Assembly: GCA_022605955.1 (NCBI GenBank)
Contig: JAKCOZ010000007.1
Location: forward strand, 33,024,991-33,088,990
DNA from: Rallus limicola
Taxonomy: Eukaryota; Chordata; Aves; Gruiformes; Rallidae
Direction: 5' to 3'
DNA: 64,000 nucleotides
Position 1 is the first letter of the stretch; each line of letters opens with the position of its first letter. A model generated the notes under the pieces. It worked only from the letters and a program-made list of their open reading frames with translations. It had not been told where the DNA came from and did no database searches. Of the stretch, positions 48,638 through 60,360 are shown one piece after another. The translations under genes were made by a program, and so were the position numbers.

Positions 48638-50005
48638 AATAAACCATTGAAAGCTTTCTAGTGGCTGTCAAAAGAACTTAATGGGTCAGCTGAGACCAAG
48701 GAGCTACATTTCAGGTGGATAAAGTCAGATGAGATAAGCTCCTGTTGATTACTATGGAGGCTAGTTGAGTATTGTGAGATGATTGTTGGGTAGCAGCCAC
48801 AGTCCCACAGCAGCCCCAGTGTTGTTAACTTTGTGTTCAATCACAGATTCACACTCTGGCAAGAACTAATAGCCTGCCATGGAGCACTTTCATTTTCTCT
48901 GAAGGAGTTCTCCACAGGCACACTCCTTGCACACTGTTTGCTGGTGGAAGCACTTGGACCCTGAGGTGCAAGAAAATGGAGCAATAACCTTTTAACAATG
49001 AACAAATCTTGAGCAACTATCAGAGAGCAGTTGAGGTGGGCAGCCAGGAGAAGGATGTGCAGGATATAAAGAGCTAATGTAGAAACCTGACTAACATGTG
49101 AATCAGGGTAAATATAAAAGCATAGCAGGGAAAGTCAGAACATTTACACACAGCTTCCCCCTGAAGCTTCTGCAGGAAGTTAAAAGCAAAGAAGCAACTC
49201 TGGAGGCTCAACAGCTTTGAAAGGACATCATGGCGGAATCCTATCTCCTTAAAGTCCCACAGATAAAACAGAATACAGAAGCATTTTGAGGATGCTGCAA
49301 ACACATGCCCAGAGACCACTGACTCAAAGAAGGAAGCCTTGGCTTGCTTAGTATTGCCTTCCCTCTCTGGGTTGCTAGCTGAAAGACAAGCCAGTGAAAA
49401 GCAACAGCATGGAAAACAGCAGAAAATATTACAGAGAATATTACTCCCTTAGCTGGAAGTCTATATCCTGCAGTACTGAGATATGACAAAAGAATGAGAT
49501 GAAGAAGAGCGGAGATGGGTGTCAGAAATTATCAAAGGCATGGAAAATAGTCTACACAGGAATGGAGAGACAGAATCACAGAGGAAGTTATCAAGTCTAT
49601 ATTGCTATAGACTTTGAAGGAGCATGCAGGGGTCTTTGGAATAAAATGTGTTTGCTCCTTCTTTCTGCTATTGTTTCTCAACAGTACACGGACTAGCAAT
49701 GTCATGGAGAGACAGCAAGTTAGAGTTGACAAAAGAACTAAGAAGTAAGTTCTACTAAATGCCAGAGGGAGAGCGTCAATGTCATATGACATCACTGACT
49801 GATAAAAGTAAATAAATTAATAAATACTTTAAAAAAACCCTTGTGTGCTTGGAATTATGCATCTGAATTCATACTCAGGCATTTATATTAACAAGATTTT
49901 TTAACATCCACACCCAAAAATATTGGCCTAAAAATAATTTGATAGGAGATGATTGACAATTCTGCTAGAGATGGTAATAGTTGTCATTGAGATATTGAAC
50001 TGGTA
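48638..50005. other. Unique sequence, no gene seen
   Basis: Frames of up to 87 codons on both strands, none recognisable. An AT-rich run with repeated TAAATAAATTAATAAATA words lies near 49805. Confidence 0.55.
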
Positions 50006-50580
50006 TGTTCTGGGTTAAGGAGGAATTTATTTAGGGACAGTATTGGCTACATGTGTGGCCATGTTTCTTAACACCTACAGCACAGCCTCTCATCTCTCTG
50101 TTACTAGCTTGCTACTAGCTCGTTACCTCTTAGTGCTCCACTACTGGCCTTGCTGCCTTGCTTGCTGGCTGGGGCAAAGGGAGTCATCCTGAGCTATGGG
50201 TGAGCTTTCTGAGCCTCAGGGCATCCAAGTATTAAGCAGAGAATGGGAAGCACTTAGGTCAGAACCATAGAGCCTGGTGCCAGAACTAGAGCAGATGTTA
50301 CTGGGCTGTGCAAGTCCTGTCCCTCTGCATGTCCCCAGAAGCAAGTGGAACTGTACAGACTTGACAATAAACTTCCCTTTGCCACTCAAGAACCTTACCC
50401 AGCAGTTCAAAGGGATCCTGAAACATCTATCCTATTCTTTCTACAAAGTATTCATATCCTTCCTAATTACCGACCTATTCCCACAAGCATCTTAACTTCC
50501 TTTTCTTAGTAACCTTCTAGATAATTTCTTATTACAGCAAAAAGACACTGAAACAATGACTGCTGTCATTTTGTGCTTGT
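50006..50580 (+). mobile_element. Probable LTR of an avian endogenous retrovirus (second family)
   Basis: The segment begins TGTTCTGGGTTAAGGAGG and contains cctctcatctctctgttact, cttgcttgctggctggggca, tactgggctgtgcaagtcct, gcatgtccccagaagcaagt and ggaactgtacagacttgaca. As I remember it, this wording resembles LTRs common in neoavian birds, a different family from that at 43.3 kb. I could not find a clear target duplication or 3' terminus, so the right boundary is a guess. No retroviral coding sequence adjoins it. Confidence 0.5.
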
Positions 50581-53500
50581 GCAGTATAAATATAGGAGGC
50601 AAACCTTTCTTTGAAGACACAGGGACCCAAACAGATTAAAATAAATTGTGGAAGGGGAAACGCTGGGGAGGAGGACGAAGTGACTTGCCTAATTACACAA
50701 TTAGTCAGTGGCAGAGAAAGGAAAAGCACGTGCAGATTCCTACCTGCAGGTACAGTTTATCCTTTAACTTGCTTTGTTTCTGTAACTCATTCTGATGAAC
50801 ACGTTTTCCCTTTCCCCAGAACAAGTGCACCTACCCAACATGCCAGTAATCCCACAACATTTTCTGCCTGAGAGGAAAAGACTGACTCTTCCTTCAGAAC
50901 AGCCCTTCCTTCCTGACAACCCCCTCAGGTTGTGCTCTGCAGATGTGATACCCAATCTTTAATCATACTGACAAGCAGAGAGGCTGTATGCAAATATAAG
51001 CAAATAGTGTTTGACATTTATATGAAGATGATAAAGACAAACATTGGGGACTGTTTTGAGGGGAGGGAAATGTTTACACTATTAGTACAAGAGAACATAG
51101 AGATTTAACCAAGCAACACCCCCAAGTCTGAGCTGAGAAAAGTTCAAAGATGGAGTGACCTTGCTGGCTGAATAGATGCTCCACAGGCTGTTAAATACAT
51201 TAAAACTGAAGAGCAGCATCAAGCTTAACATCACTCTATGCAAGATACATCTGCCTTTGTCCTTTTTCCACCCTCTTTTCTAGCAGCTCTTTTGCATCAC
51301 GTTAAACCTCATATTGGTATTTTTGTTTGTCAGTTCCCCCCATGTGAATTTAAAGAGAGAGACAGAAAGGAGTTACTAATAGCTACTACTTGGAAACAAG
51401 GCATCTGCAGCTTGATCTAAATTCTGTCAAAGCATCTTTCTGTTGCCTTCAGCAGGGATTACCTTATCCTATTTATATAGCATCTAACACAGCTGTAGAC
51501 AGATCTCAGAGGGGATATGTAGGCACTCCTTTATTACAATAACAACAATAAAATCACAATAGCCTCTCTGAATTAAATATATTTAACAGTACTAGCTACA
51601 TGGGTATAGATTGTCCAGCTGCTCTTTTTCTGTGGATGCTGCTGGTTGCTGAGATTCTATTTCTAACCTGAATTTGAGTCTTTTTGATGCACATTGATTA
51701 AAATGCCCCCTGTCACCAGATAAAACTCATTTCTGCTTCCAGCTTTCTTCAGATAGCTGCAATGCATAGCCCTGCATTCGTAATAATGTTCTCTGAATGG
51801 TGAACAGTGGTGAAGGCACAAGGATAAAGCTTACACCAAGACCCTCATAGTTTTGTGAAGCCTGAAGGGCACTCTGTGTCTTATATGTACAAAGAAGTAA
51901 GTCTAAGATAAATCAGTTCAGCCAAGTGATTTTATTACATTTGTAGTGATTGACTGGAATTTCTCTAGATTGTGTTATTTCTGTTATCACAGGCAAGAGG
52001 AAAGTTCAGTCATGAATCCTGAAACATTTTCTTTATGTTTAGAGATTTGCCTGTTATTCTTCAACTTACTTTATTAAACTCTTTCTCAGCAGCTTATTTC
52101 CTGCAGAGATGGATGCACATTACCTGGGAGGTAGTAGGATACTGTCAGATATTGGATAGTTAGATCTTGTGTTGCAGGGTCCTTTATCAGAAAGCATTTT
52201 TTTTTTTCTCAGCGGGTTAGTAGAGCAACCAAGTGGCTGGAAAGGTTTTGTCCCTTTTTGGCAAAGCCAAAGTCTGGCTGGATATTCATCTGAGGATATT
52301 ATCACCCCCCGTGTTTTATATAACATGGAGCTGCATCACAGAGCCACAAGGTGTGAACTATCCTAGCTGATCTGTAGGAAACATTTGTGCTGTTTCTAAC
52401 CATTTATCACGCAACCTTCCTTTCCTTTTGGTCCTTTAAACCTTCTTTCTGAATGCTTTTCACAATTCAACATGAAAAATAACTACCGTGGAAATATCAT
52501 AGTGTAACATACACAAGGAATTTTTATTTAATTTTTTTAAAAGTCCATCTATTCCCATAAGGTGGAGTTTTAAAAGGCTTTACCTATCTATCACTCATTG
52601 ACACATGTGTCATCACAACTAATGGGTGGGTATTCCTCTTGCATTGAATTGTCTCATCTCTTCATTTGCACTGTGCCCACTAAATAGTAAGTGCAGTTGT
52701 GTTCCTGAGCACACACCATGGTATTGCTTTAATAGGTCCGTGTGTTACATACCTATGAGAATGTGCCACCAGCTGGTGGTTATTAGGAGAAGCCAGAGGG
52801 GAAGAAAGACAAAAGTGACTCCAGACTTGCGTGCCCAGCCTTTCCCTCTCTCACCCGTGAACCTGCGACAAAATATAGGTCCTCCACTTTGACTCTTTTG
52901 ACTTTAACACCTAAACAGAATTGTGTGCATTTCAAGCAGCTACGGTTTATAATCTGAGACACTGCTATTCAGTCAGTACCAAAGACCTGGTCATTGTAGG
53001 GTGTAAGCTAGCTTGCAAAATCTATTCTGACCATTCAGCTGAGATCCCTCGTTATAGGCATGGAAATGCTAGCTAAGCACATGGATCTCTAATAGTATAA
53101 TGAATAGACTATGTGACTCAGCAAACATGATGGAATCTAGTATTCTGAGGTGTGTTGAAAGTACTGTGTTGACTATATTGATTACATAGGAGAGAGTCAG
53201 TGTACCAGGCTAGAAGGCAACTCAATGGCTTAGATAAACAACACTCTAATATGCACTTGAGGACAATAATAGGACAATGGGACAATGACTCATGACCCAA
53301 AGTTAATCCCAAGTCTGTGAGTTAATAGATTGAAGACTATAAAGAGATAAAAGCAACTGAAGATACAAAGGCAGGCATTCACTCCAGGGTAGCACTTATT
53401 GCAAGCCACTTCTAGAAAGCAGTTCAGTCCATCATGGCCAAGGCAGGTGAAATGAATCATCTCTCACTTTCTCTTCAAAACAGTGGGAACTTTGACAATT

Positions 53501-55661
53501 AGCTGTGATTAGACAAACAGCTTTAGGGTATTAGATATCATGAAGGTGGATGATCAAAAAATACTGAATGGTATTTGAAGAATATGCAGTATGAAGAAAG
53601 AGCAGAGACCTATTCAACCAGAACACGTGTAAATTCAAGAAAAGTAAGAATTACAACTAAAGGTAGTCTACTGACTACATCTTTTTGCTATGGCTGTGTG
53701 ACTAGAAGGTAATCTATTAAGGTTACAGCTTAACGATGCTTTTTTAGATCACTGTCCCAGAAGAGCTCTGCAGTATCTCTAAAGTAGCTGTTAGAATCTA
53801 TTGCAGTAGGTAACTTAGGGAAACTTTAGTTCACGAATCAATGTCACAATAAAATCAACTCCTTTCCTGGTTGTCATAGTTTATTGTATCAAGGCCTTTC
53901 TTAATATAGTTTCAGTTGGTGTGTCATTGATCCAATTGATTGGAATGACTTCTCCTGAGCTTTTAATATACACTAGATCTTTGTGGAGGAGAGGCATTCA
54001 GCCTGAGCACTGGGATATACAGTAAAGAGTAATTCTGGTTAGACCCAAAAGTGATTTATTTGGGATTTTTTATGTCTGATTTCAATGACAGTGAGATCTC
54101 ATATATGGATTAAAACCAGTTACAGTTTCACTCAAGGTAGAAGCACTATCAGTTATTGGACTATTACAAATAAGATCAGAAGAAAGTATTGAGTCTTACG
54201 AGCAAAAGAAAAAGATTCTATCAACCGTGACTTTCCTTACACGGGGAACCATACATCAGATACAGACCCTAATCGCTCTGCCCTGCTCTGATGGACCCTA
54301 GCAGCTGCAAAAGAAGTGTATCCAGTTCCCTACAGCAGGGAGGGAACTTGCAGTAATGTTAGCTTTACCTTGCATTGTCATCTAACTTCTGTCAGAAAGA
54401 AGCCTGGAGCTAGGAGATGGAAAAGTGACCGGAGGCTGTTTCATTTCAGGTTCATCTTGGCTGTGTGTTGTGGCTAGAATAGCAGTAGGATGTAGTAAGC
54501 TGTTTATAACAACCTTGTTCTTCACTGTATTATTTTAAATATTCTAACCATGGATTAGTCAGGGAAAGCGAAATCCCTAGGGCTTTTACAGTGCTCTGGT
54601 TTTCATGGATTTACTATTGTCATACACACCCACAGAACTTCAGAGGCAGATGAAAGTTCTAGGAAATATCTCACAAATCGTTAAATCGTTTTACTTCCTT
54701 TGCTCCACAGCTGAAGCAAAATGCTAGATGCACATAGGTACAAACAATTTCTTTATTACTGCTAACAGAACCAATTATTTGAACTATTATTTGAACAGTT
54801 AAAAAGCTGCATGTGTGGAAGTGAGTATAGCCTAGCAGGATTTAGGTATGAGACATAGAGACTTTAGGGAACTCTTATGATAGGACTCATCTCACCTGAT
54901 TTAAGCTATGTGCACCTTAAACCTCTAGTTTGCTAGTCATCTAGATTTCCTGCAGAATTGATGAGATAGGTAGGTACCTATGGCTGGTGACAAGAACCTC
55001 TCTCTGGAGGTGTCTGTTTTCTCTACATTGATGAAAGAGAGGGATTTGGCATCTGAATTTTAGACTTCATTCAGAAGTGAATAATAGATTTTAGTAACTC
55101 AAAAGAAATCGCTTCCCGTTCTGGGGAGGAAAAGGGTGGGATGAGGAAGAAAAAATGTGTTTGAGCACAAAAAAATCTTCAAATTCCAGATACATTTCAA
55201 CCAAAGGCAAGGCAGAGTATTGGAAAATCCTGAATTTCTTACAGCTTTGTTGTCTAGCTAATGAAAATTTTGAAAGTTTACTCCTTTTTCAATTTGAGTT
55301 TAGCAGTTCAATTGGCCAAATTCCCTGCAGCTATTTGAGTGTCCGGACCTAAGTTAGGCAGAATGCTTCAAAGATTGCTAGACTGCCTTAACTTTTGCTC
55401 TGTAAAACTTTAATGAATAACTTAGAAATTCTTTCTTCTCAATAGCAGCAGAAGGTTATAAAAGCAAAAACTGTAGCAAAAGCTATATCCTCTAGGGATG
55501 ACCCACTGCTGACAGGGGTAAATTTGTTTCAGGCAGCAAGCAAACATGAACTTAAATCAACTGCATGTGTTAATTACTTGGCTAGGTCCATCAATGTCCT
55601 AAGTACAGTGAGAGAAAGGATAGTGGAAAACAGATAACAGATTTTCTTATAATAAAAAATT
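50581..55661. other. Long unique region, no gene seen
   Basis: About 5 kb with frames of at most 88 codons and no recognisable domain or repeat family. AT-rich throughout, consistent with intron or intergenic DNA. Confidence 0.55.
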
Positions 55662-55676
55662 GGGGGGGGGGGGGGG
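55662..55676 (+). repeat. G15 homopolymer
   Basis: Fifteen consecutive G, preceded by an AT-rich run. It is the third G run on the plus strand of this window. Confidence 0.95.
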
Positions 55677-58600
55677 AAATGAGGAAAACATCAAAACATT
55701 TTTTTCATAAAAAGCTTTTTCATGAAGTATTCCCAGCACTTATAAAATTAAAGAGGGGGTGACACAGGACAGACAGCATCCATCCATGCCCATACCCTTC
55801 ATAGTACCCTGAACAGAAAGGTAAGAGAATTATGGAATGGCTTGAATAATGGACTTGTTCCTGTAATATATCAGCCATTACTGTCTGGCAATCAGAAAGC
55901 TGTACTCAGTAGATATCTTCGTGCTCTAGAATGTTCCCTGTTTTGATTCCCATGCCTTTGTGATATCATGTTATCAGGAATAATAGGGCTCAAAAAGTAT
56001 GGTTCTGAAATCCTGCGAGATATACAACTTCATGACATACTTTTCCTGGAGGGGAAAAAGAAGTAGAGAAAACCCTGGGAGGTTCATTTGGCTGCCTTTC
56101 CGAAGCCAAATCAGCTGCCAGACTTTTTGTTGTTGCTCAACTGATATTTCAGCAAGGATTATATTTATTGTAAATATATGAAGAGGATGAAGGCAACGAC
56201 TCTTGGACTAGATCGGATCAGGAAAAAAAAGAAAGTCTTGTCATTCACATAGCTCTGAAACAGTTCACAAGAGACATTTGTTAGCAGTGGTTTTTGATTA
56301 TGCCTTTTTTTTATTATTATTACTGGGTTTTGCATTAGAGAAATCCAAGGTACAATAGATCCAGAAAGACAACAGACATAATGGACACATATGTGGAAGA
56401 ATGTTATGAGCAAGGAAAACCACTCAGTTCAGGAAAGGCAATTGTTGGGACTTTTCCTTTGCAGGTTTTGGAGGGCCAGCAAAGAAAAACATTGAAGGTT
56501 TGCACTAGTGGAGACCAGAGTTTCTTTACACCCTTACTCATGGTAATCAATGAATTTGACTGTCATGTTTATTCTGTGGTTTTATCTGAACTACAAACAC
56601 ATAGAAGATAGAGTCTAAGTTTTTCATGGCAGAGACTGACTTTGCTCTCTACAGAGACTATAAAATCCTCCATGTTTGGACCTTTTTAGAAGTTAGTAAC
56701 AGCAATAGTAGCATTGACATAGCATGTGCCAACTTACTTTCCCAAAATCATGGCATTTCTAAAAGAACCAGACAAGTTTAAAACAAATTGTAGCAAATAA
56801 TTTATTTAGGATTTTGGCTCTTAAGGGTTTATTCTGTTCATATTTTCCAGCTTTTTGTGATAATTTGAATTTATTGTACTTTATTTTATGAACAGCAGTT
56901 ACAATTCCAACTGTGTTCACAAGACTCCAGAATCTATATTTTTAAGCAAAATGCCAATGTATCATTACAAAATGGCAAACATTGGTAATTAGGTGTTGGG
57001 AAAGCAGAAGAAGATGAGGTGTCCTCACCTTCAAGTTACTATATATAAAAGTACATTGCAAAGAGGAAGTATTAACTCTTTCTAAATACCAAGATGAGTT
57101 GAATACTGTGATTTTGCGTCAGCCTTAAAGGCAAGATCCACTCACTACTGTATATAACATTTAATCAAGTACAAATGGGCTCATGCAGTTCTTTTTTCCT
57201 AGCTTTCTGTCTCTTTGCTTTATGCCTTGGGGACACTTCGCCTCCTCTGTGAGTATATTAAAGTAAATATATATTCTCAGATTTCAGAGAGCAGTAATTA
57301 CAGAATAGAGAGATCAAATTTCCACAGCTTGTAATTTTCATTACTTCATCCCTTGCTCAGTGATGTGAACAGACAAGCTCCAAAAAACAGCTGAAGCCTA
57401 GTGTGGAGGGGTGATTTTACCATGAGAAGAGGAGGGGGGATTAAGTGGAGTGGAAAGGGCTTGTGAGTGGATTCAGATGAGATGGAGAGAAGCAGAGGGA
57501 GGGATGCAGCAAAAGGGGGTGATTTTTTACATAAACCCAGAGAATTTACTTCTCTTTTGATCACCAGGCTCATCAGAAACCCAGTTAAAATGATTGGAAG
57601 AGAAAAAAATAATGGTAAAATAGCCCGCTCCCTTTGTCCTTTTGAGGCACTGTAGGGTGTCCTGTTCTTCTGCTCCCAAATGTGACAGTGCTGTTCCTCA
57701 GAGAGAAAACTAATAGGACTGAGATCAGCAGATTTTTAGATATATGCATTTGGAAATGAGCAGAAATTAAAATCCAATCATCACCCATCTGTAAGCTGCT
57801 GAAATCCCACAGCCCTCATTCTTCTGCTTGAATTCAGCAGAGTTAGAGGTTTCCATACATTTATGTGTGGTCTTCCTACTGGATCAGATGGGAAAAGATG
57901 GTGAAGAGACATTTAAGCCTTTGGTTCCTTCATTTCCATTGACACTGTCTGTGAAGACAAATGATCCCAGCACACCTGTTTGGTTTGAGGTGTTCCCTAC
58001 TTTCTCCCTCAAAGTCCTGCTCTGCCCAGAGTTGGAGGACAGTGCACATAGGAGAATAGCTGCAGGAGGATGAGTCCAATTTAGCCACTATGAACATGGT
58101 CTTCCTGTGGCCTCAATCTTATCCCATTCATTTGGGAATCTTAAAGGACAATGCGCTGTGCTACATTTAAATCTCCAGAGACATTGTAGAACAGGGAAAT
58201 AGTTTTGAAGGTTTTCACCCCCCAAAAAATGACAAACCATAACTCATCCTAGCTGAAAACTCTCCATAAGAATTTGTACTGCATTTTGAGTTCTCAGTCC
58301 TAGACCTCAAAGCCCCTCATCAAAATCACAGTATTACCAGGTGCTGACAAACGAAGGTAAATGAAGAGTAAAAAGACTGTTTCAGACTGCAGCTCGATGC
58401 AGAGAATGCAGAGAAACACAGTGTTTGGACAACTGAGGCCTTCAGAGGAGAAAGTCAAAGTTCCTTCCCAATGAAGGGTTTGAAGACAAAGGTACAATTT
58501 CTTGCATAGGGGACCATTCCTCCCATATAGGGCTACACAGTACCCATCTGAATTTTGGAATGAGCACAGCTCTCATCCAGCTAATTCCACTCCATGAAAT

Positions 58601-59989
58601 ACCAGCAGGACCCACAGCACAGCAGATGGCCCAAACTGCCCTTATCCCACCTTTCCTCTTACTCCCCTTAATAGAGGCTACCTTCCCTTCACGTTGCACT
58701 GGGTTTGTTCTTTGGTGGGCTGACTGGTCTGGGCGAGGCACACTGTTTTCCTCCTTGTTCTTTATGCACACCCAGATTTGCAGGATGGGATCTGCCAGCA
58801 TATCAACCAGAGTTTGCAGTTATGGTTTTGTCACTCTCTCCAGGTTCAGTCTTGCTCTGAAAACTGTGCATAGTTCACAGATAGGAAAAAAAAGAAATCA
58901 CACCCTTTGCTTTGTTCATTAGTCATAGAAAAATCCCTGACCTCAATTACCCATGCTTTGTGTTTCATTTGAGATTCTTGGCTTATCAGGAATGAATGTT
59001 TTCAGGTGTATATACAGTTACAGGTAAAATTTACATCCATCATTTCATGGAGGACTGTCAGACCTCTGGTGATGGACATGCAAGATCCATTTGACTGTTG
59101 CCTTACACTCATAGATAAGGCAAGATCTCATGTCTTCCCAGCAAGGCAGTACGACATCTCGTCATATGCAGTGCTCTGTTGGATGACAACTTGGATCATG
59201 AAGTTGGTGATAGTTCAAGGTACTGAGCTGTTGCTGGGTGTCTGCCACTTTGGAAATCCTTGTACTTAAGAGCCCAGTTGTAGGACACCATCCTATACCT
59301 TGCTGCAAGCTCCCATGTAAGCCAGCTTAGCCCACACATCCCTGACACGTTGTGTCTCAGGGTATGGTTTGATTTCTGCCCCAAAGCATCCTATTGTCTC
59401 CTCATTCAAGTTGTCCCTGCTTGCAGTGTAGTTACCTGGTGACCTGGATTTAGGAGGAAACCTCTTGGAAAACAAACCAGGTTGATGCACCGAAAGGTCA
59501 AAATGCAGACAGGAAAGGAGAAAGGGCTGGACTGAGAAAGGGGGCAGGATGACACAGGAATATTTGAGTTGGTTCCCCCAACTCCAATGCTAAGATGTAT
59601 GTGATACCATGGTCTCAGGTGCTGGCAGGCTTGTCTTTCATCATGACCTCTGATCTGTATGAAAGGCATAAAGGGACCAGAGTGGCTGTGGATGAGTGTT
59701 CAAGACTGGGATTTTTCAGGTATTTTGTTGCATTGAGTGTGATCTCCATGGCTGATAAACTCTCATTGATTTGGGGGGGATCCCCAGCTTTGGAAAGGAG
59801 AGATGAAGGTGACCACCATGGATAACATCACTTAGTAATCATTAAAATTCTTTAGAATCTTTAAAGATCTGTAAAAATCAAGTCTTTCCTCGCCCTTGCC
59901 AAACCGAGGGGGACAAAGAAAAAGAAACAGAAAAAGGAGACAAGCAGGAAGGGTGTGGTGCCCTTTCCCCTCTGTGAACCGCTGAGCTG
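55677..59989. other. Unique AT-rich sequence, no gene seen
   Basis: Overlapping antisense frames near 58.4-58.9 kb reach 120 codons but carry no known domain. No repeat family was recognised. Confidence 0.55.
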
Positions 59990-60360
59990 TAGGGAAGCTG
60001 GGCAGGAGGGTTACTCGGGCACGAAGGCGCTCAGCTCCAACACCGGACCCCAACGCCGCTTGCTCGAGGTCCTGCGGTTGGGCAGGCGGAGGGCATTTCC
60101 CGCAGCGTCCGCCGGCAGATCTGCTCCTCTCTCCTCTTCCCCGCAGCATCCCTCTTCAGTCCCACAAGGTCAGCGGCGAGGAGGGGCGGCAGAGAGGGCC
60201 CGAGCGGGCCGCGGGGCTCCCCTCCCGGTGCCCGGGGCCGGCGGCGCCGCTGCCGCTGGATGGCAGCATGTCCCCGCCGAGGGATCCGCCGGGCGCGGCC
60301 GGACCGCCCTCCTCCCTCCTACCAGCAGCCAGCGAGGCGGGAAGGAGGGGGAATGAATAA
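59990..60360. promoter_or_regulatory. CpG island, candidate promoter
   Basis: About 370 bp very rich in G+C and CpG, in sharp contrast to the AT-rich sequence on both sides. It holds GC-box-like words (ggggcggc near 60183) and dense blocks such as cgggccgcggggctcccctc and ggccggcggcgccgctgccg. CpG islands in birds usually mark gene promoters. A possible plus-strand donor (acaag|gtcagc) lies near 60169, and a possible minus-strand donor (gctg|gtagga) near 60322. Open frames on both strands (133 and 78 codons) are expected in GC-rich DNA, and neither is recognised. The direction of transcription is unresolved. Confidence 0.75.

Noticed and set aside
58442..58922. Overlapping 119- and 120-codon frames on opposite strands
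   Set aside because: Mutually antisense, no known domain, no splice context.
59955..60356. 133-codon plus-strand frame in the CpG island
   Set aside because: GC-rich DNA lacks stop codons; the Ala/Gly/Arg/Pro-rich translation is not recognisable and frames are open on both strands.
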